Assembly (NCBI RefSeq): GCF_900115145.1
Contig: NZ_FOVL01000013.1
Span: forward strand, 1 to 64,000
Length of the DNA stretch: 64,000 nt
Reading direction: 5' to 3'
Source of the DNA: Salegentibacter flavus
Lineage (GTDB): Bacteria; Bacteroidota; Bacteroidia; Flavobacteriales; Flavobacteriaceae
Shown: piece by piece, positions 7,460-15,124 of the stretch
Numbering within the stretch: position 1 is the first letter of the stretch
How the letters are laid out: every line of letters starts with the position of its first letter
Notes under the pieces: generated by a model
Databases searched by the model: none
What the model saw: the letters and a program-made list of their open reading frames with translations, nothing else
What the model was told of the DNA's origin: nothing
Program-made: the position numbers and the translations under genes

Positions 7460-8878
7460 TCATTCCCCGATCAATCCAAACCGGTAAAAAGTTTTTAAGC
7501 GGGCGATCCGGTTTTTAGAAATATATTCAAAGAATTTAATCTGAGCGTTTATATAGCTCATCTGCCTGGAATTCACCATAAAAAGTGAACTTTCCCCGGC
7601 CATGAACATACGTCTTTCTCCTTCCAGAAGTCTCCTTGTGTTTTCTACTGTTTCCCTGTAGATATTTAACTGTTCGTTACTGGTTTTCCATTCGTTTAAG
7701 GCGGCCTTGGCTTTATATTTCAGGTTAGCCCGATAATTTTCCAGGTCCAGCCGGGCATCGGCAATCTTTAGATTCGCGAGCTTTAATTTTCCACGTTCTT
7801 TTCTTAAAAAAAGCGGCATTTCAAATTCAAGCCCAAAATTGTAGTTGTTCATGGAATATTCGGCGCTTGGAATCTCGTCTATGCTTTCGGTTAATATATT
7901 GTATTTTAAGTTGAGCTCGGGCTTTAATTGTTCCCTGCTCCAGCGGCGGTCTATTTCCAGCTGGTCTACTTTAAAACCGCTTCGGCGCAACTTGGGGTGT
8001 TGCTCGATAAGCGCTTCAGTTTCACCGAGAAATTGTTCATCAATAGGCACTCCTGTAGCTTCCTGGTAGGCCGGGATCGTGCCCTCGGCAATTTCCAGCG
8101 GAGTAACGCCCTCCAGCCAGAGATAAACCGAAATCAGTTCTGAAGCATTTTCAAACTCCAGCCTGGCTTCATTAAAGCCTATGCGGTTGTTCTGTACCTG
8201 TATTCTTGCTTCGGTGGTGTCTATCGCCGCAACCTCTCCCGCCAGGCTGCTTCGGCGAACACCTTCATAGCGCTCTTCAGCGATCTCGATGGCTTCCTCA
8301 TAAGTCTGCATCACCGAATAACTTTCAAACCATTTCCAGTAAGCCTTGCCCGCTTCATAGATGAGTTCGCTAAGCATTAGCTCGCGTTCCATTTCGGTCA
8401 TTTTCCGAAATAACTGTGCTTTCCTGAGTTCGGCCCGTCTTTCATCGATAAATAGCCCTTCTCCCAGTGAAACCGAAATCCCGCCATACCAGAGGCCGTC
8501 TGCAGGAGTTACATTCTGTGGGTTGAGGTAAGCACCTTCATTGAGGTCGTAACCACCCTGCAGTTCGATCCCAAACCAGGTTGGGATCTTTAATCCGCTT
8601 TCAATTATGCTGTAATATTTGGTGCCTTTAAAATTCTTCTGTTTGGTATTATTAAAGATCTTAGGATCAAAAGCACCTCTTGCTTGCTGAACATCGGCAT
8701 CGCCAATCTCCAGCTGATTCTCCGCCTGGCGGGCTACGGGATGATTTGCTTTTACCAGATCGATATATTCCTCAAAAGTGAGAATTTTTTTAGTCTCAAA
8801 TTCCTGTGCCCACGATGGACCAACCTGTGAAAATATCAGCATTAACAGAAATATATTTTTTAAAAAACTCATCCTCAT
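7460..8878 (-). CDS. TolC-like outer-membrane efflux channel
   Basis: This 472-residue protein has a signal peptide (cleavage near PSWAQ-EF, residue 25) and the two repeated, coiled-coil-rich halves of the outer-membrane efflux protein family, rich in Glu, Arg, Leu and Ala. In this family three copies form a beta-barrel with a periplasmic alpha-tunnel. It is the last gene of a four-gene operon, 26 bp after the HlyD-type gene, and should form the outer exit duct for that exporter. Start codons at 8878 and 8872 are both possible; the first is used. No terminator is obvious after it. Confidence 0.88.
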   Translation of the reverse strand: MRMSFLKNIFLLMLIFSQVGPSWAQEFETKKILTFEEYIDLVKANHPVARQAENQLEIGDADVQQARGAFDPKIFNNTKQKNFKGTKYYSIIESGLKIPTWFGIELQGGYDLNEGAYLNPQNVTPADGLWYGGISVSLGEGLFIDERRAELRKAQLFRKMTEMERELMLSELIYEAGKAYWKWFESYSVMQTYEEAIEIAEERYEGVRRSSLAGEVAAIDTTEARIQVQNNRIGFNEARLEFENASELISVYLWLEGVTPLEIAEGTIPAYQEATGVPIDEQFLGETEALIEQHPKLRRSGFKVDQLEIDRRWSREQLKPELNLKYNILTESIDEIPSAEYSMNNYNFGLEFEMPLFLRKERGKLKLANLKIADARLDLENYRANLKYKAKAALNEWKTSNEQLNIYRETVENTRRLLEGERRMFMAGESSLFMVNSRQMSYINAQIKFFEYISKNRIARLKTFYRFGLIGE

Positions 8879-8904
8879 TTCATGATTAGCAGAAAGTGTT
8901 TTGT

Positions 8905-10257
8905 CTACTTCTTTTCTGTATTATTTTCATCTTTTGCAGGAGCATAAAAATCGGGTGGGAAGCCGTTAATATTTCTCCACAGCTCATACCAAACAGGCAC
9001 ATCTTTAAGCAACACCATATTTGAAGTCCCTGCGCCCAAACGCAAGACTTCAGGCCATTCCGGTTCTTCAGGATCGGGAGCGACCAGAACCCGGTACTTT
9101 CCGTTTCTGGTGATAAACCTGTCTATGGCAAAGATCTCTCCCCCATATGTACCATAACTTTGTTCAGGCCAACCCGAAAAAACAATAGCCGGCCATCCAT
9201 CAAACTGAATACGCACATCCTGGCCTTTCTGCAGCAGCGGCAGGTCAAGGGGGCGCACATACATTTCAACAGCCAATTCATAATCGGCAGGCATAATGCT
9301 CACAATTTGGTCGCCTTCTTTTAAGGTTTCCCCAATCCCAGACTGGATGGCTTGGGTAATATACCCGTTAATTGGGGCCGTGATATAATACATTCCCTGT
9401 CTCACAGAGTAATTGGTGTATTGATTCTCCAGTTTGGTGATTTCCGCTTCCGATTCATACAGGCCGCTAAGGGTGGTGTATTTATCAGATTCAGCTTTTG
9501 CAACGGCATCCCGATACTGTGCCTGGATAGAACTCAGTTCTACTTCAGCATTGATCACTTCATTTTGGCTGGTGAGCAATTTGTTTTGGGCAGAAATCAT
9601 TTCTGCTTCTTCCTTCCGCATGCTAAGTCTGCGATTTTCAAGGTCGGTAAGGGATTTTAAACCTTCTTCATACAAATCTAAAATTCGGTCATGTTGTTCT
9701 TGAGCAATTTCATAATTGATTATAGCGGCCTGGTAATCCATGCTATCGCTTTCCACCTTCAGTCGTGCCTGTTGAGCTTTATTTCTCGCCTGCTGTAATT
9801 TTAACTGATTGGTTTCCAGAAGAGCCTCGATCCTGTTGTCCAGGGCTTTTACTTTTTCCCTGTATGAACCAACTGCCATTTCTTTAGCGTTAAGCTGTGC
9901 CCGGGTTCTTTCCAAAAGATCAGGGTCAAAATATTCGTCTTTTATTTCGGAAACAAACATTATGGTATCTCCTTTTTCAACGTAATCGCCTTCCATTACG
10001 AACCATTTTTCTATTCTTCCTGCGATGATCGATTGAATGCTTTGCGGGCGGTGTTCCGGCTGAAGCGCGGTTACCTCTCCTTTGCTTCTGATGTTTTGGG
10101 TCCAGGGAAGAAACATGCTTATGAAAATGAGCAGGAAAAAGATTGTAATGAGGCGTTTTACCCATTTTCCCGATTTCCGGCTTTCCACCTTTTTAAGGCT
10201 GCTATAGGAAGTATGGTTCACCTTATCGGTTATTTTATTTGATGAAATATTAAGCAT
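8905..10257 (-). CDS. HlyD-type membrane fusion protein
   Basis: The 450-residue periplasmic adaptor has a cytoplasmic N-terminus, one membrane segment (about residues 34-50), a split lipoyl domain (SIIAGRIEKWFVMEGDYVEKG near residues 73-93, and its second half ITAPINGYITQ near 290), and between them a long coiled coil. A beta-barrel domain follows. This is the usual adaptor between an inner-membrane ABC exporter and a TolC channel. Its start overlaps the end of the ABC gene by 8 bp, which implies translational coupling. The substrate is unknown. Confidence 0.88.
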   Translation of the reverse strand: MLNISSNKITDKVNHTSYSSLKKVESRKSGKWVKRLITIFFLLIFISMFLPWTQNIRSKGEVTALQPEHRPQSIQSIIAGRIEKWFVMEGDYVEKGDTIMFVSEIKDEYFDPDLLERTRAQLNAKEMAVGSYREKVKALDNRIEALLETNQLKLQQARNKAQQARLKVESDSMDYQAAIINYEIAQEQHDRILDLYEEGLKSLTDLENRRLSMRKEEAEMISAQNKLLTSQNEVINAEVELSSIQAQYRDAVAKAESDKYTTLSGLYESEAEITKLENQYTNYSVRQGMYYITAPINGYITQAIQSGIGETLKEGDQIVSIMPADYELAVEMYVRPLDLPLLQKGQDVRIQFDGWPAIVFSGWPEQSYGTYGGEIFAIDRFITRNGKYRVLVAPDPEEPEWPEVLRLGAGTSNMVLLKDVPVWYELWRNINGFPPDFYAPAKDENNTEKK

Positions 10258-11992
10258 CTTCCGCGTTTTTAAATTCTTCTGATAATTTCAGTTCCTCATA
10301 GGTGCCGGTTTTGGTAATTCTTCCTTTCGAAACAATGGCAATTTGATCACAGCGTTTCGCAAAATGTGCTTCAGAAGAAACAGCTATCAAGGTCCAGTCC
10401 TGTTCTTCAGAAGTTAGGAAATCCATGATCTCAATTCGTTCCTGTCGATCCAGATTATCAAGAATATCTTCAATCAGCAATAAATTGGGCTTGCTTACAA
10501 TGCTTCTGGCAATTAGAAGTTTGGTGATTATACTACGGGAGAATTTATATCCCTGTGGTTCTACAAAAGTATCGTAGCCATTTGGAAGGTTCCTGATAAA
10601 ACTTTTTAGCTTTAGGTGATTCACCGCCCATTTTACATTTTCAAAAGGAATATTTTTTCTTCCCATAGTGATGTTTTGCAAAACTGTGCCTTCAAACAGG
10701 GTTCCCTGTGCAAAACATTCTCCTATCACCGATCTCATATCGTTAATATTTAAATTGGTGAGGGAAATTCCGTTGTAGGAAACCACCCCTTCTTTTACTT
10801 CATATAAGCCTGCAATAAGCTTAAGTAAAGTTGCTTTTCCTGAATTGTTTTTACCGGCGATCAGGAATTTTTCCTTCCTTTTTACTGCGAAGGAAATACT
10901 CTCCAGAATATTGGTGTCACTCCCAGGATATTTAAAGCTAAGGCCTTCAGCTCTTATTTTCATTCCCGGTGAAGTCATTTCATCTTTTAGGCTTATTCCT
11001 TCAGACCTTTCCAGTTTTAGGTCGGTTACCTCCCCGATTTTTTCCAGGCCTGTGAGCACGTCATAAATTGTTTCCAGGCTTACAATTAGTTTCTCTACCG
11101 ATTCCATTACTAAAAGAATAATGATCTCGGCCGCAACGAATTGCCCGATATTGATGGTTTGTTCCATCACAAGGAATCCACCCAGGATTAACAAACTTGC
11201 TGCTACAATCACTTTAAAAACTACCATAAAGGAATATTGCCGCATCAGGAGTTTAAAATGGCTCTCCCTGGATTTTAGATAGGAATCCACGTTTGTATTT
11301 GTCCTTTCCAGAGGTAGCTCGGTATCTCCCGCCAGTTTGAAGGAAGTGTTGTTGCGTCCTATCTCTTCCAGCCAGTGTGCTACTTTATACTTGTATTTGG
11401 ATTCCTCTAAACTGGTGGAAAGGCCCTTTTTTACGGTAAAATGAAAAATGATATAAAGCAAAAATACCAGGAGTACACTGAAAATGATAAATAAGGGATG
11501 GTAGAGCGATAATAGTATTAGTCCAAAAACCACCTGTAAGACCGCCACAGAAAAGTCGATAAGCAATTTTGGTAGTCCTTTTTGGACCGTCATAACATCG
11601 AAAAACCGGTTCATTAATTCAGGAACATAATGCTTATAAAGAGCTTCCATTCTAACCTTCGGAAGGCGATAGGAAAATTCAAAAGCTGCTTTTGTAAATA
11701 TTTTTTGCTGAAGGTTTTCAGTAATTCTGAATTGAAAGAGGCGCAAAATTCCTGTAGCTGCTACACCCATTACTACAAAAATAATGAGCAATATCCAAGA
11801 GGTGGTGATCTCTCCACCAATGATGAGGTTAACAATTGCTTGTATTCCCAAGGGTACAGATAAATAAACAAGCCCGTTAAAAATTGAATAAATATAGATA
11901 TTGATAATTTCTGACTGGTCTGGTTTTAATAACCGTAGAAGTCTCTTTAATGGGCTTGGTTTTTCGATATTTGTCATGTCGTCTTTGCTCAT
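10250..11992 (-). CDS. ABC exporter (TMD-NBD fusion) with degenerate ATPase motifs
   Basis: This 580-residue half-transporter has a six-helix type I exporter domain (residues 35-310) and a C-terminal nucleotide-binding domain (345-575). The NBD departs from consensus at nearly every catalytic motif. Walker A is GKNNSGKA (380-387, Ala in place of the Ser/Thr that binds magnesium). The signature LSGGQ is FSRSI (484-488). Walker B reads LLLIED (504-509, Asp-Glu swapped). The H-loop His is Ser (540). Only the Q-loop Gln429 is kept. The frame is otherwise intact, and it sits in a well-kept operon with adaptor, channel and TetR regulator, so it is probably not a decaying gene. It may bind ATP without normal hydrolysis or pair with another NBD. 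Confidence 0.85.
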   Translation of the reverse strand: MSKDDMTNIEKPSPLKRLLRLLKPDQSEIINIYIYSIFNGLVYLSVPLGIQAIVNLIIGGEITTSWILLIIFVVMGVAATGILRLFQFRITENLQQKIFTKAAFEFSYRLPKVRMEALYKHYVPELMNRFFDVMTVQKGLPKLLIDFSVAVLQVVFGLILLSLYHPLFIIFSVLLVFLLYIIFHFTVKKGLSTSLEESKYKYKVAHWLEEIGRNNTSFKLAGDTELPLERTNTNVDSYLKSRESHFKLLMRQYSFMVVFKVIVAASLLILGGFLVMEQTINIGQFVAAEIIILLVMESVEKLIVSLETIYDVLTGLEKIGEVTDLKLERSEGISLKDEMTSPGMKIRAEGLSFKYPGSDTNILESISFAVKRKEKFLIAGKNNSGKATLLKLIAGLYEVKEGVVSYNGISLTNLNINDMRSVIGECFAQGTLFEGTVLQNITMGRKNIPFENVKWAVNHLKLKSFIRNLPNGYDTFVEPQGYKFSRSIITKLLIARSIVSKPNLLLIEDILDNLDRQERIEIMDFLTSEEQDWTLIAVSSEAHFAKRCDQIAIVSKGRITKTGTYEELKLSEEFKNAEDA

Positions 11993-11995
11993 CTG

Positions 11996-12673
11996 TTATT
12001 CCTGGATTGTACGGAACACCATTTCCTTATAAAATTCGGTGATTGTATCCTTTCCTTTAAATTTATTAGTTAGCCCCGGCAAGTGGTCTGCAAAAAAGTG
12101 CTGGTTATGAGCCCCTTCAATAATGGTTGAAACCAACATGTGGGGATATTTGTATTGTGGGTTAATTTCCAGGATAATATCGCTCACCCGGCCGACCAGC
12201 TTTTTATAACCGGCATACACCCCAGCTTTGTTTTCCTGATCGACCTCTTTGGTTAAAAAAACTTTTGAGGATTCTGAAATTATGATATTCTGAAGCTTTA
12301 TCTCGTTAATATGGGAGAAGCTACTGTCTTCATCAAGGGGTTTTGTAAGCAGAAGAATTGCTCTTTTGAGTTTCTCTTCCGGTGAATCGATATTGGCTGT
12401 TTTAAAAATAAAATGATACTCCAACCAACCCCAATACCATATGGTTAGGTATCGCAACAGCTTATGTTTACTTTCAAAATACCTGTAAACCGAGGCTTCT
12501 GTAGATTTAATGGTTTTTGCCAGTTTTTGAAAGGTGAAATTCTCGAAACCAATCTCCTCGATCAAGTCTATGCTTCCGGCTATAATTCGCTTGCCAAGGG
12601 GACTGGATTCCGGATCCTTCAGATAACTGTGAGGGTTAACCTGAATGGAAATGTTAGAAAGGAAATTTTTCAT
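11996..12673 (-). CDS. TetR-family regulator of the export operon
   Basis: The 225-residue protein has an N-terminal TetR helix-turn-helix (residues 28-75; GSIDLIEEIGFENFTFQKLA, then EASVYRYFESKHKLLRYL) and a divergent helical ligand-binding domain. It is the first gene of the operon, with 3 bp before the ABC gene. A 7-bp-arm palindrome overlaps its own promoter just upstream, so autorepression of the whole operon, relieved by a ligand or exported compound, is the likely scheme. The ligand cannot be predicted. Confidence 0.88.
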   Translation of the reverse strand: MKNFLSNISIQVNPHSYLKDPESSPLGKRIIAGSIDLIEEIGFENFTFQKLAKTIKSTEASVYRYFESKHKLLRYLTIWYWGWLEYHFIFKTANIDSPEEKLKRAILLLTKPLDEDSSFSHINEIKLQNIIISESSKVFLTKEVDQENKAGVYAGYKKLVGRVSDIILEINPQYKYPHMLVSTIIEGAHNQHFFADHLPGLTNKFKGKDTITEFYKEMVFRTIQE

Positions 12674-12687
12674 AATATAAATTTGCG

Positions 12688-12719
12688 CAAAAATAATAGT
12701 AAATCTATTATATACGCAA
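12688..12719 (-). promoter_or_regulatory. Operon promoter with overlapping TetR-type operator
   Basis: On the minus strand a TATTTTTG -7 box (12695-12688) is preceded by TTG (12719-12717). Between them lies the palindrome ATAATAG-TAAAT-CTATTAT (12693-12711), which touches the -7 box. Outer TTGCG/CGCAA half-sites (12683-12687 and 12715-12719) flank it slightly asymmetrically. The start codon is 20 bases away. The site would be blocked by the regulator encoded immediately downstream. Confidence 0.6.
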
Positions 12720-12775
12720 GTTGAACTATTGTTAAACTGATGCTAAATTTGAAAAGTTCAGCTTTGTAATAAAAT

Positions 12776-12807
12776 AAACCCTTGTACCAGAGCAGATACA
12801 GGGGTTT
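12776..12807 (-). terminator. Terminator after the cytochrome c gene
   Basis: AAACCCTTGTA (12776-12786) pairs with TACAGGGGTTT (12797-12807) with one G-U pair and a ten-base loop. It lies between the end of the cytochrome gene and the export operon, so it isolates the two units. Confidence 0.6.
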
Positions 12808-12837
12808 TAGAAGCTATTTTGCCTTGTATAATTGCTT

Positions 12838-13458
12838 TTATAAACTGGTTAATTTTTGAGGCGGAATTGGCATAGGTACAGGATTATTCACCGGCTCAGT
12901 GCTCAGGAAATATTCATACATAGCACGTAGATCTTCTTCTTTAAGATTTTTGAAATTTTCCCAGGGCATTGGGGGTAATAACATTCGGCCGTTTGGCTGG
13001 CCTTTTAGTTTTCCTTCGGTTAGAGAGCGCTTAAACTGCTCAAAACTCCAGGTTCCTATTCCGGTATCATCAGAGGTGAGATTTGCCGCAAAGGAAACTC
13101 CCCATGGACCAACTGCCGCAGTAAGATCGGGGTTCATAAGCATCCAGCCTTTTTCTAGGGCGTCCTGGCTTATTGGGGGTAGATCATTGGTGGCCTGGTA
13201 GCCGGAAAACGCCAGTTCTTTAATGTATTCCGGACCCCGTTCTCCCATACGTTTTGGACTGTGGCAGTCCTGGCATCCTATAGCGTTAACGAGGTATTCC
13301 CCGCGTTTTACCAGGTCTTTCTTGTTTATCGTATCTTTTTTAGTTGATTCAGAAGCGGGCTGGTAATCTTTTTTTGCTTCAGCCTCCTTGCAGCTCATAA
13401 AGCAACTAAACAGGAAGTATGCAGAGAAGATAAGAAAGCTTTTGAAAATTGACTTCAT
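12838..13458 (-). CDS. Monoheme cytochrome c lipoprotein
   Basis: This 206-residue protein starts with a lipoprotein-type signal (LFSC or FMSC lipobox at residues 16-23). One heme attachment motif, CQDCH, follows in a class I cytochrome c fold (KRGEYLVNAIGCQDCHSPK), and a probable distal Met lies in MLLPPMPWENF. The C-terminus ends in a Pro-rich tail. It should carry electrons in the periplasm, anchored to a membrane. No partner oxidase or dehydrogenase adjoins it. A hairpin and the universal stress gene lie upstream. Confidence 0.85.
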   Translation of the reverse strand: MKSIFKSFLIFSAYFLFSCFMSCKEAEAKKDYQPASESTKKDTINKKDLVKRGEYLVNAIGCQDCHSPKRMGERGPEYIKELAFSGYQATNDLPPISQDALEKGWMLMNPDLTAAVGPWGVSFAANLTSDDTGIGTWSFEQFKRSLTEGKLKGQPNGRMLLPPMPWENFKNLKEEDLRAMYEYFLSTEPVNNPVPMPIPPQKLTSL

Positions 13459-13511
13459 AATATTGAATTTTGGTTAGTTAAACTGTTCAAAATCAAAATA
13501 GGAAGCCTGGT

Positions 13512-13531
13512 ACTTTGGGGAAACCCAAAGT
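13512..13531. promoter_or_regulatory. Hairpin ACTTTGGG-GAAA-CCCAAAGT
   Basis: A perfect 8-bp stem with a four-base loop lies between the universal stress gene and the cytochrome c gene, both on the minus strand. There is no T run in the direction of transcription, so it is not a standard terminator. It could be an mRNA processing or stability element. Confidence 0.3.
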
Positions 13532-13587
13532 TTCAATAAAATAACCTAAAGAATAAATAAGGTAAAACCTTTAATTTTTGTTTAATC

Positions 13588-14418
13588 TCACTTTTTTAAA
13601 TTAATGCTTAGTACCGGAAGATCGAAGTGATTGATTATATTTTCTGTAACTCCTGGATTGAATATTTTGCCTAAATTGGAATGTTGATGGGTTATGGTGG
13701 CAAGCATATCGGGATTTTCTGAAGCGATATACATGCCGATGCCGCGCTCTTCATTTTTGGCGTTATAAACGAAGCGTTTTTCTTTTACATTGGTTTGTTC
13801 GCTCAGGAATGCGTCCATTGCTTTTTCTATCTGGTTGCTTTCCATAAAGGTATAAGGAGTGTTAACGTATACTACATCTATTTCCAGACCAAACCTTTTT
13901 ATCAGTTCCAGAATGTCTAAAAAACTCTTTTTCGAATCTTCCTGGAAGTCGGAAGCAATGCCTATTTTTCTCAGGGGAGCAGGCCTGTCTGATTGTTTTA
14001 CGGAAAGTACAGGAACCGGAGAGTGTTTTAAAACCCGTTGAGTATTGCTGCCCATAAGTTTTTCCATTCCTTTTTCGCCGTGTGTCCCCATAACCACGAG
14101 ACTGTATTTTTCTTTGCTGATATAATTCTGGATCTCCTCGACCCCCTGGTTGAATAGAAGCAGGGAATTTGCTTCTACACCAAGTTTTTCGGCTCGACGT
14201 TCGAGCTTTAACAAAGCGTCCTTGGCATCCCCGATAGCCGTCTTGGTTTCAGGGTAAAGTGCTTCCTTTTCAAGCGAAAGCTTAACCCAGTCTACCGGAG
14301 TATTGATAAGATGTAAAAAACTAACTTCAGCATTAAGCTTTTTGGCAAGTTCTAAACCAATATTGGAAGCATGATTGGCACAATCGGAAAAGTCGGTGGG
14401 TATAAGAACACGTTTCAT
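13588..14418 (-). CDS. Universal stress protein with two UspA domains
   Basis: This 276-residue cytoplasmic protein carries two UspA folds. The first (1-145) begins KRVLIPTDFSDCANHA and keeps a nucleotide-binding loop, MGTHGEKGMEKLMGSNTQRV, close to the ATP-binding type. The second (about 150-275; begins RKIGIASDFQED) has lost that glycine pattern, as is usual for tandem members. These proteins help cells through energy or oxygen limitation. An FNR/CRP-like box lies upstream at 14487-14506. Confidence 0.9.
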   Translation of the reverse strand: MKRVLIPTDFSDCANHASNIGLELAKKLNAEVSFLHLINTPVDWVKLSLEKEALYPETKTAIGDAKDALLKLERRAEKLGVEANSLLLFNQGVEEIQNYISKEKYSLVVMGTHGEKGMEKLMGSNTQRVLKHSPVPVLSVKQSDRPAPLRKIGIASDFQEDSKKSFLDILELIKRFGLEIDVVYVNTPYTFMESNQIEKAMDAFLSEQTNVKEKRFVYNAKNEERGIGMYIASENPDMLATITHQHSNLGKIFNPGVTENIINHFDLPVLSINLKK

Positions 14419-14486
14419 AAACAGAAATTTTTAAATTAAACCAAACGGTGAACATAGATAAAGTTAAGGCCTGGATTGGCTTTTTA

Positions 14487-14506
14487 AAATGATTTAAATC
14501 ATTTTT
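14487..14506 (-). promoter_or_regulatory. FNR/CRP-type box AAAATGATTTAAATCATTTT
   Basis: A perfect 20-bp palindrome with the core TGAT-N4-ATCA, the arrangement of CRP/FNR-family operators, lies 69 bp before the universal stress gene. Control of Usp genes by FNR-type regulators is well known in other bacteria. It is also 33 bp from the divergent promoter at 14539-14568. Confidence 0.45.
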
Positions 14507-14538
14507 AGATCCTGGACCACCTTCTTGCAGATTTCATT

Positions 14539-14568
14539 TTTGACGATATACTAAAAACGGTATTTTTG
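14539..14568 (+). promoter_or_regulatory. Bacteroidota sigma-ABfr-type promoter
   Basis: TTTG (14539-14542), an 18-base spacer and TATTTTTG (14561-14568) match the -33/-7 consensus TTTG and TAnnTTTG. Transcription should start within a few bases of the ATG at 14576, giving a nearly leaderless mRNA for the methyltransferase. Confidence 0.6.
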
Positions 14569-14575
14569 CATTCTT

Positions 14576-15040
14576 ATGGAAACAGATAATCTGGAACAAG
14601 GCTTTTTTGGAATAGGGATTCAGAATGGTAAGACCCCCGAAAATCTCGGCGTGCTTTGGCGGTCTGCTCAAAATATGGGTGCGAGTTTTATTTTCACTAT
14701 CGGAAACCGTTATGAAAAACAGGCCTGCGATACCCATAAGGCCGTAGGGGCTATGCCTTATTTCCATTATGAGACTTTTGAAAATTTTTATGCACATTTG
14801 CCCAAAGGTGCTATGTTGGTGGGCGTAGAATTGGTCGATAATGCCGTGTCACTGGAAAATTTTAAGCATCCGCGCCGCTGCGTTTATCTGCTTGGAGCCG
14901 AAGACCACGGACTTTCCAATCAGGCCGTTGAAAGAGCTCATCATTTAGTGAAATTCAAATCCAGGCTTAGCCTGAATGTTTCTGTGGCAGGCAGCATCGT
15001 GATGTATGACCGCGGAATGAAAACCGAATTTTCTACCTGA
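14576..15040 (+). CDS. SpoU/TrmH-family RNA 2'-O-methyltransferase
   Basis: This 154-residue SPOUT enzyme uses S-adenosylmethionine to methylate ribose 2'-OH in RNA. The three family motifs are visible: NLGVLWRSAQNMGA (motif 1), VYLLGAEDHGLS (motif 2) and LSLNVSVAGSIVMYDR (motif 3, cofactor knot). Its length fits the small catalytic-domain-only members, such as tRNA methylase TrmL, and it lacks an extra RNA-binding domain. The exact target nucleotide is not predictable. It is a single-gene unit with its own promoter. Confidence 0.87.
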   Translation: METDNLEQGFFGIGIQNGKTPENLGVLWRSAQNMGASFIFTIGNRYEKQACDTHKAVGAMPYFHYETFENFYAHLPKGAMLVGVELVDNAVSLENFKHPRRCVYLLGAEDHGLSNQAVERAHHLVKFKSRLSLNVSVAGSIVMYDRGMKTEFST

Positions 15041-15124
15041 TCCTTGAAGTCTTTTCTTAAGTTAAAATTGGAAATTTTAGAGCTTTCATTAAATTAGCAG
15101 GGATTTAAAACTAAACTAAAAATA

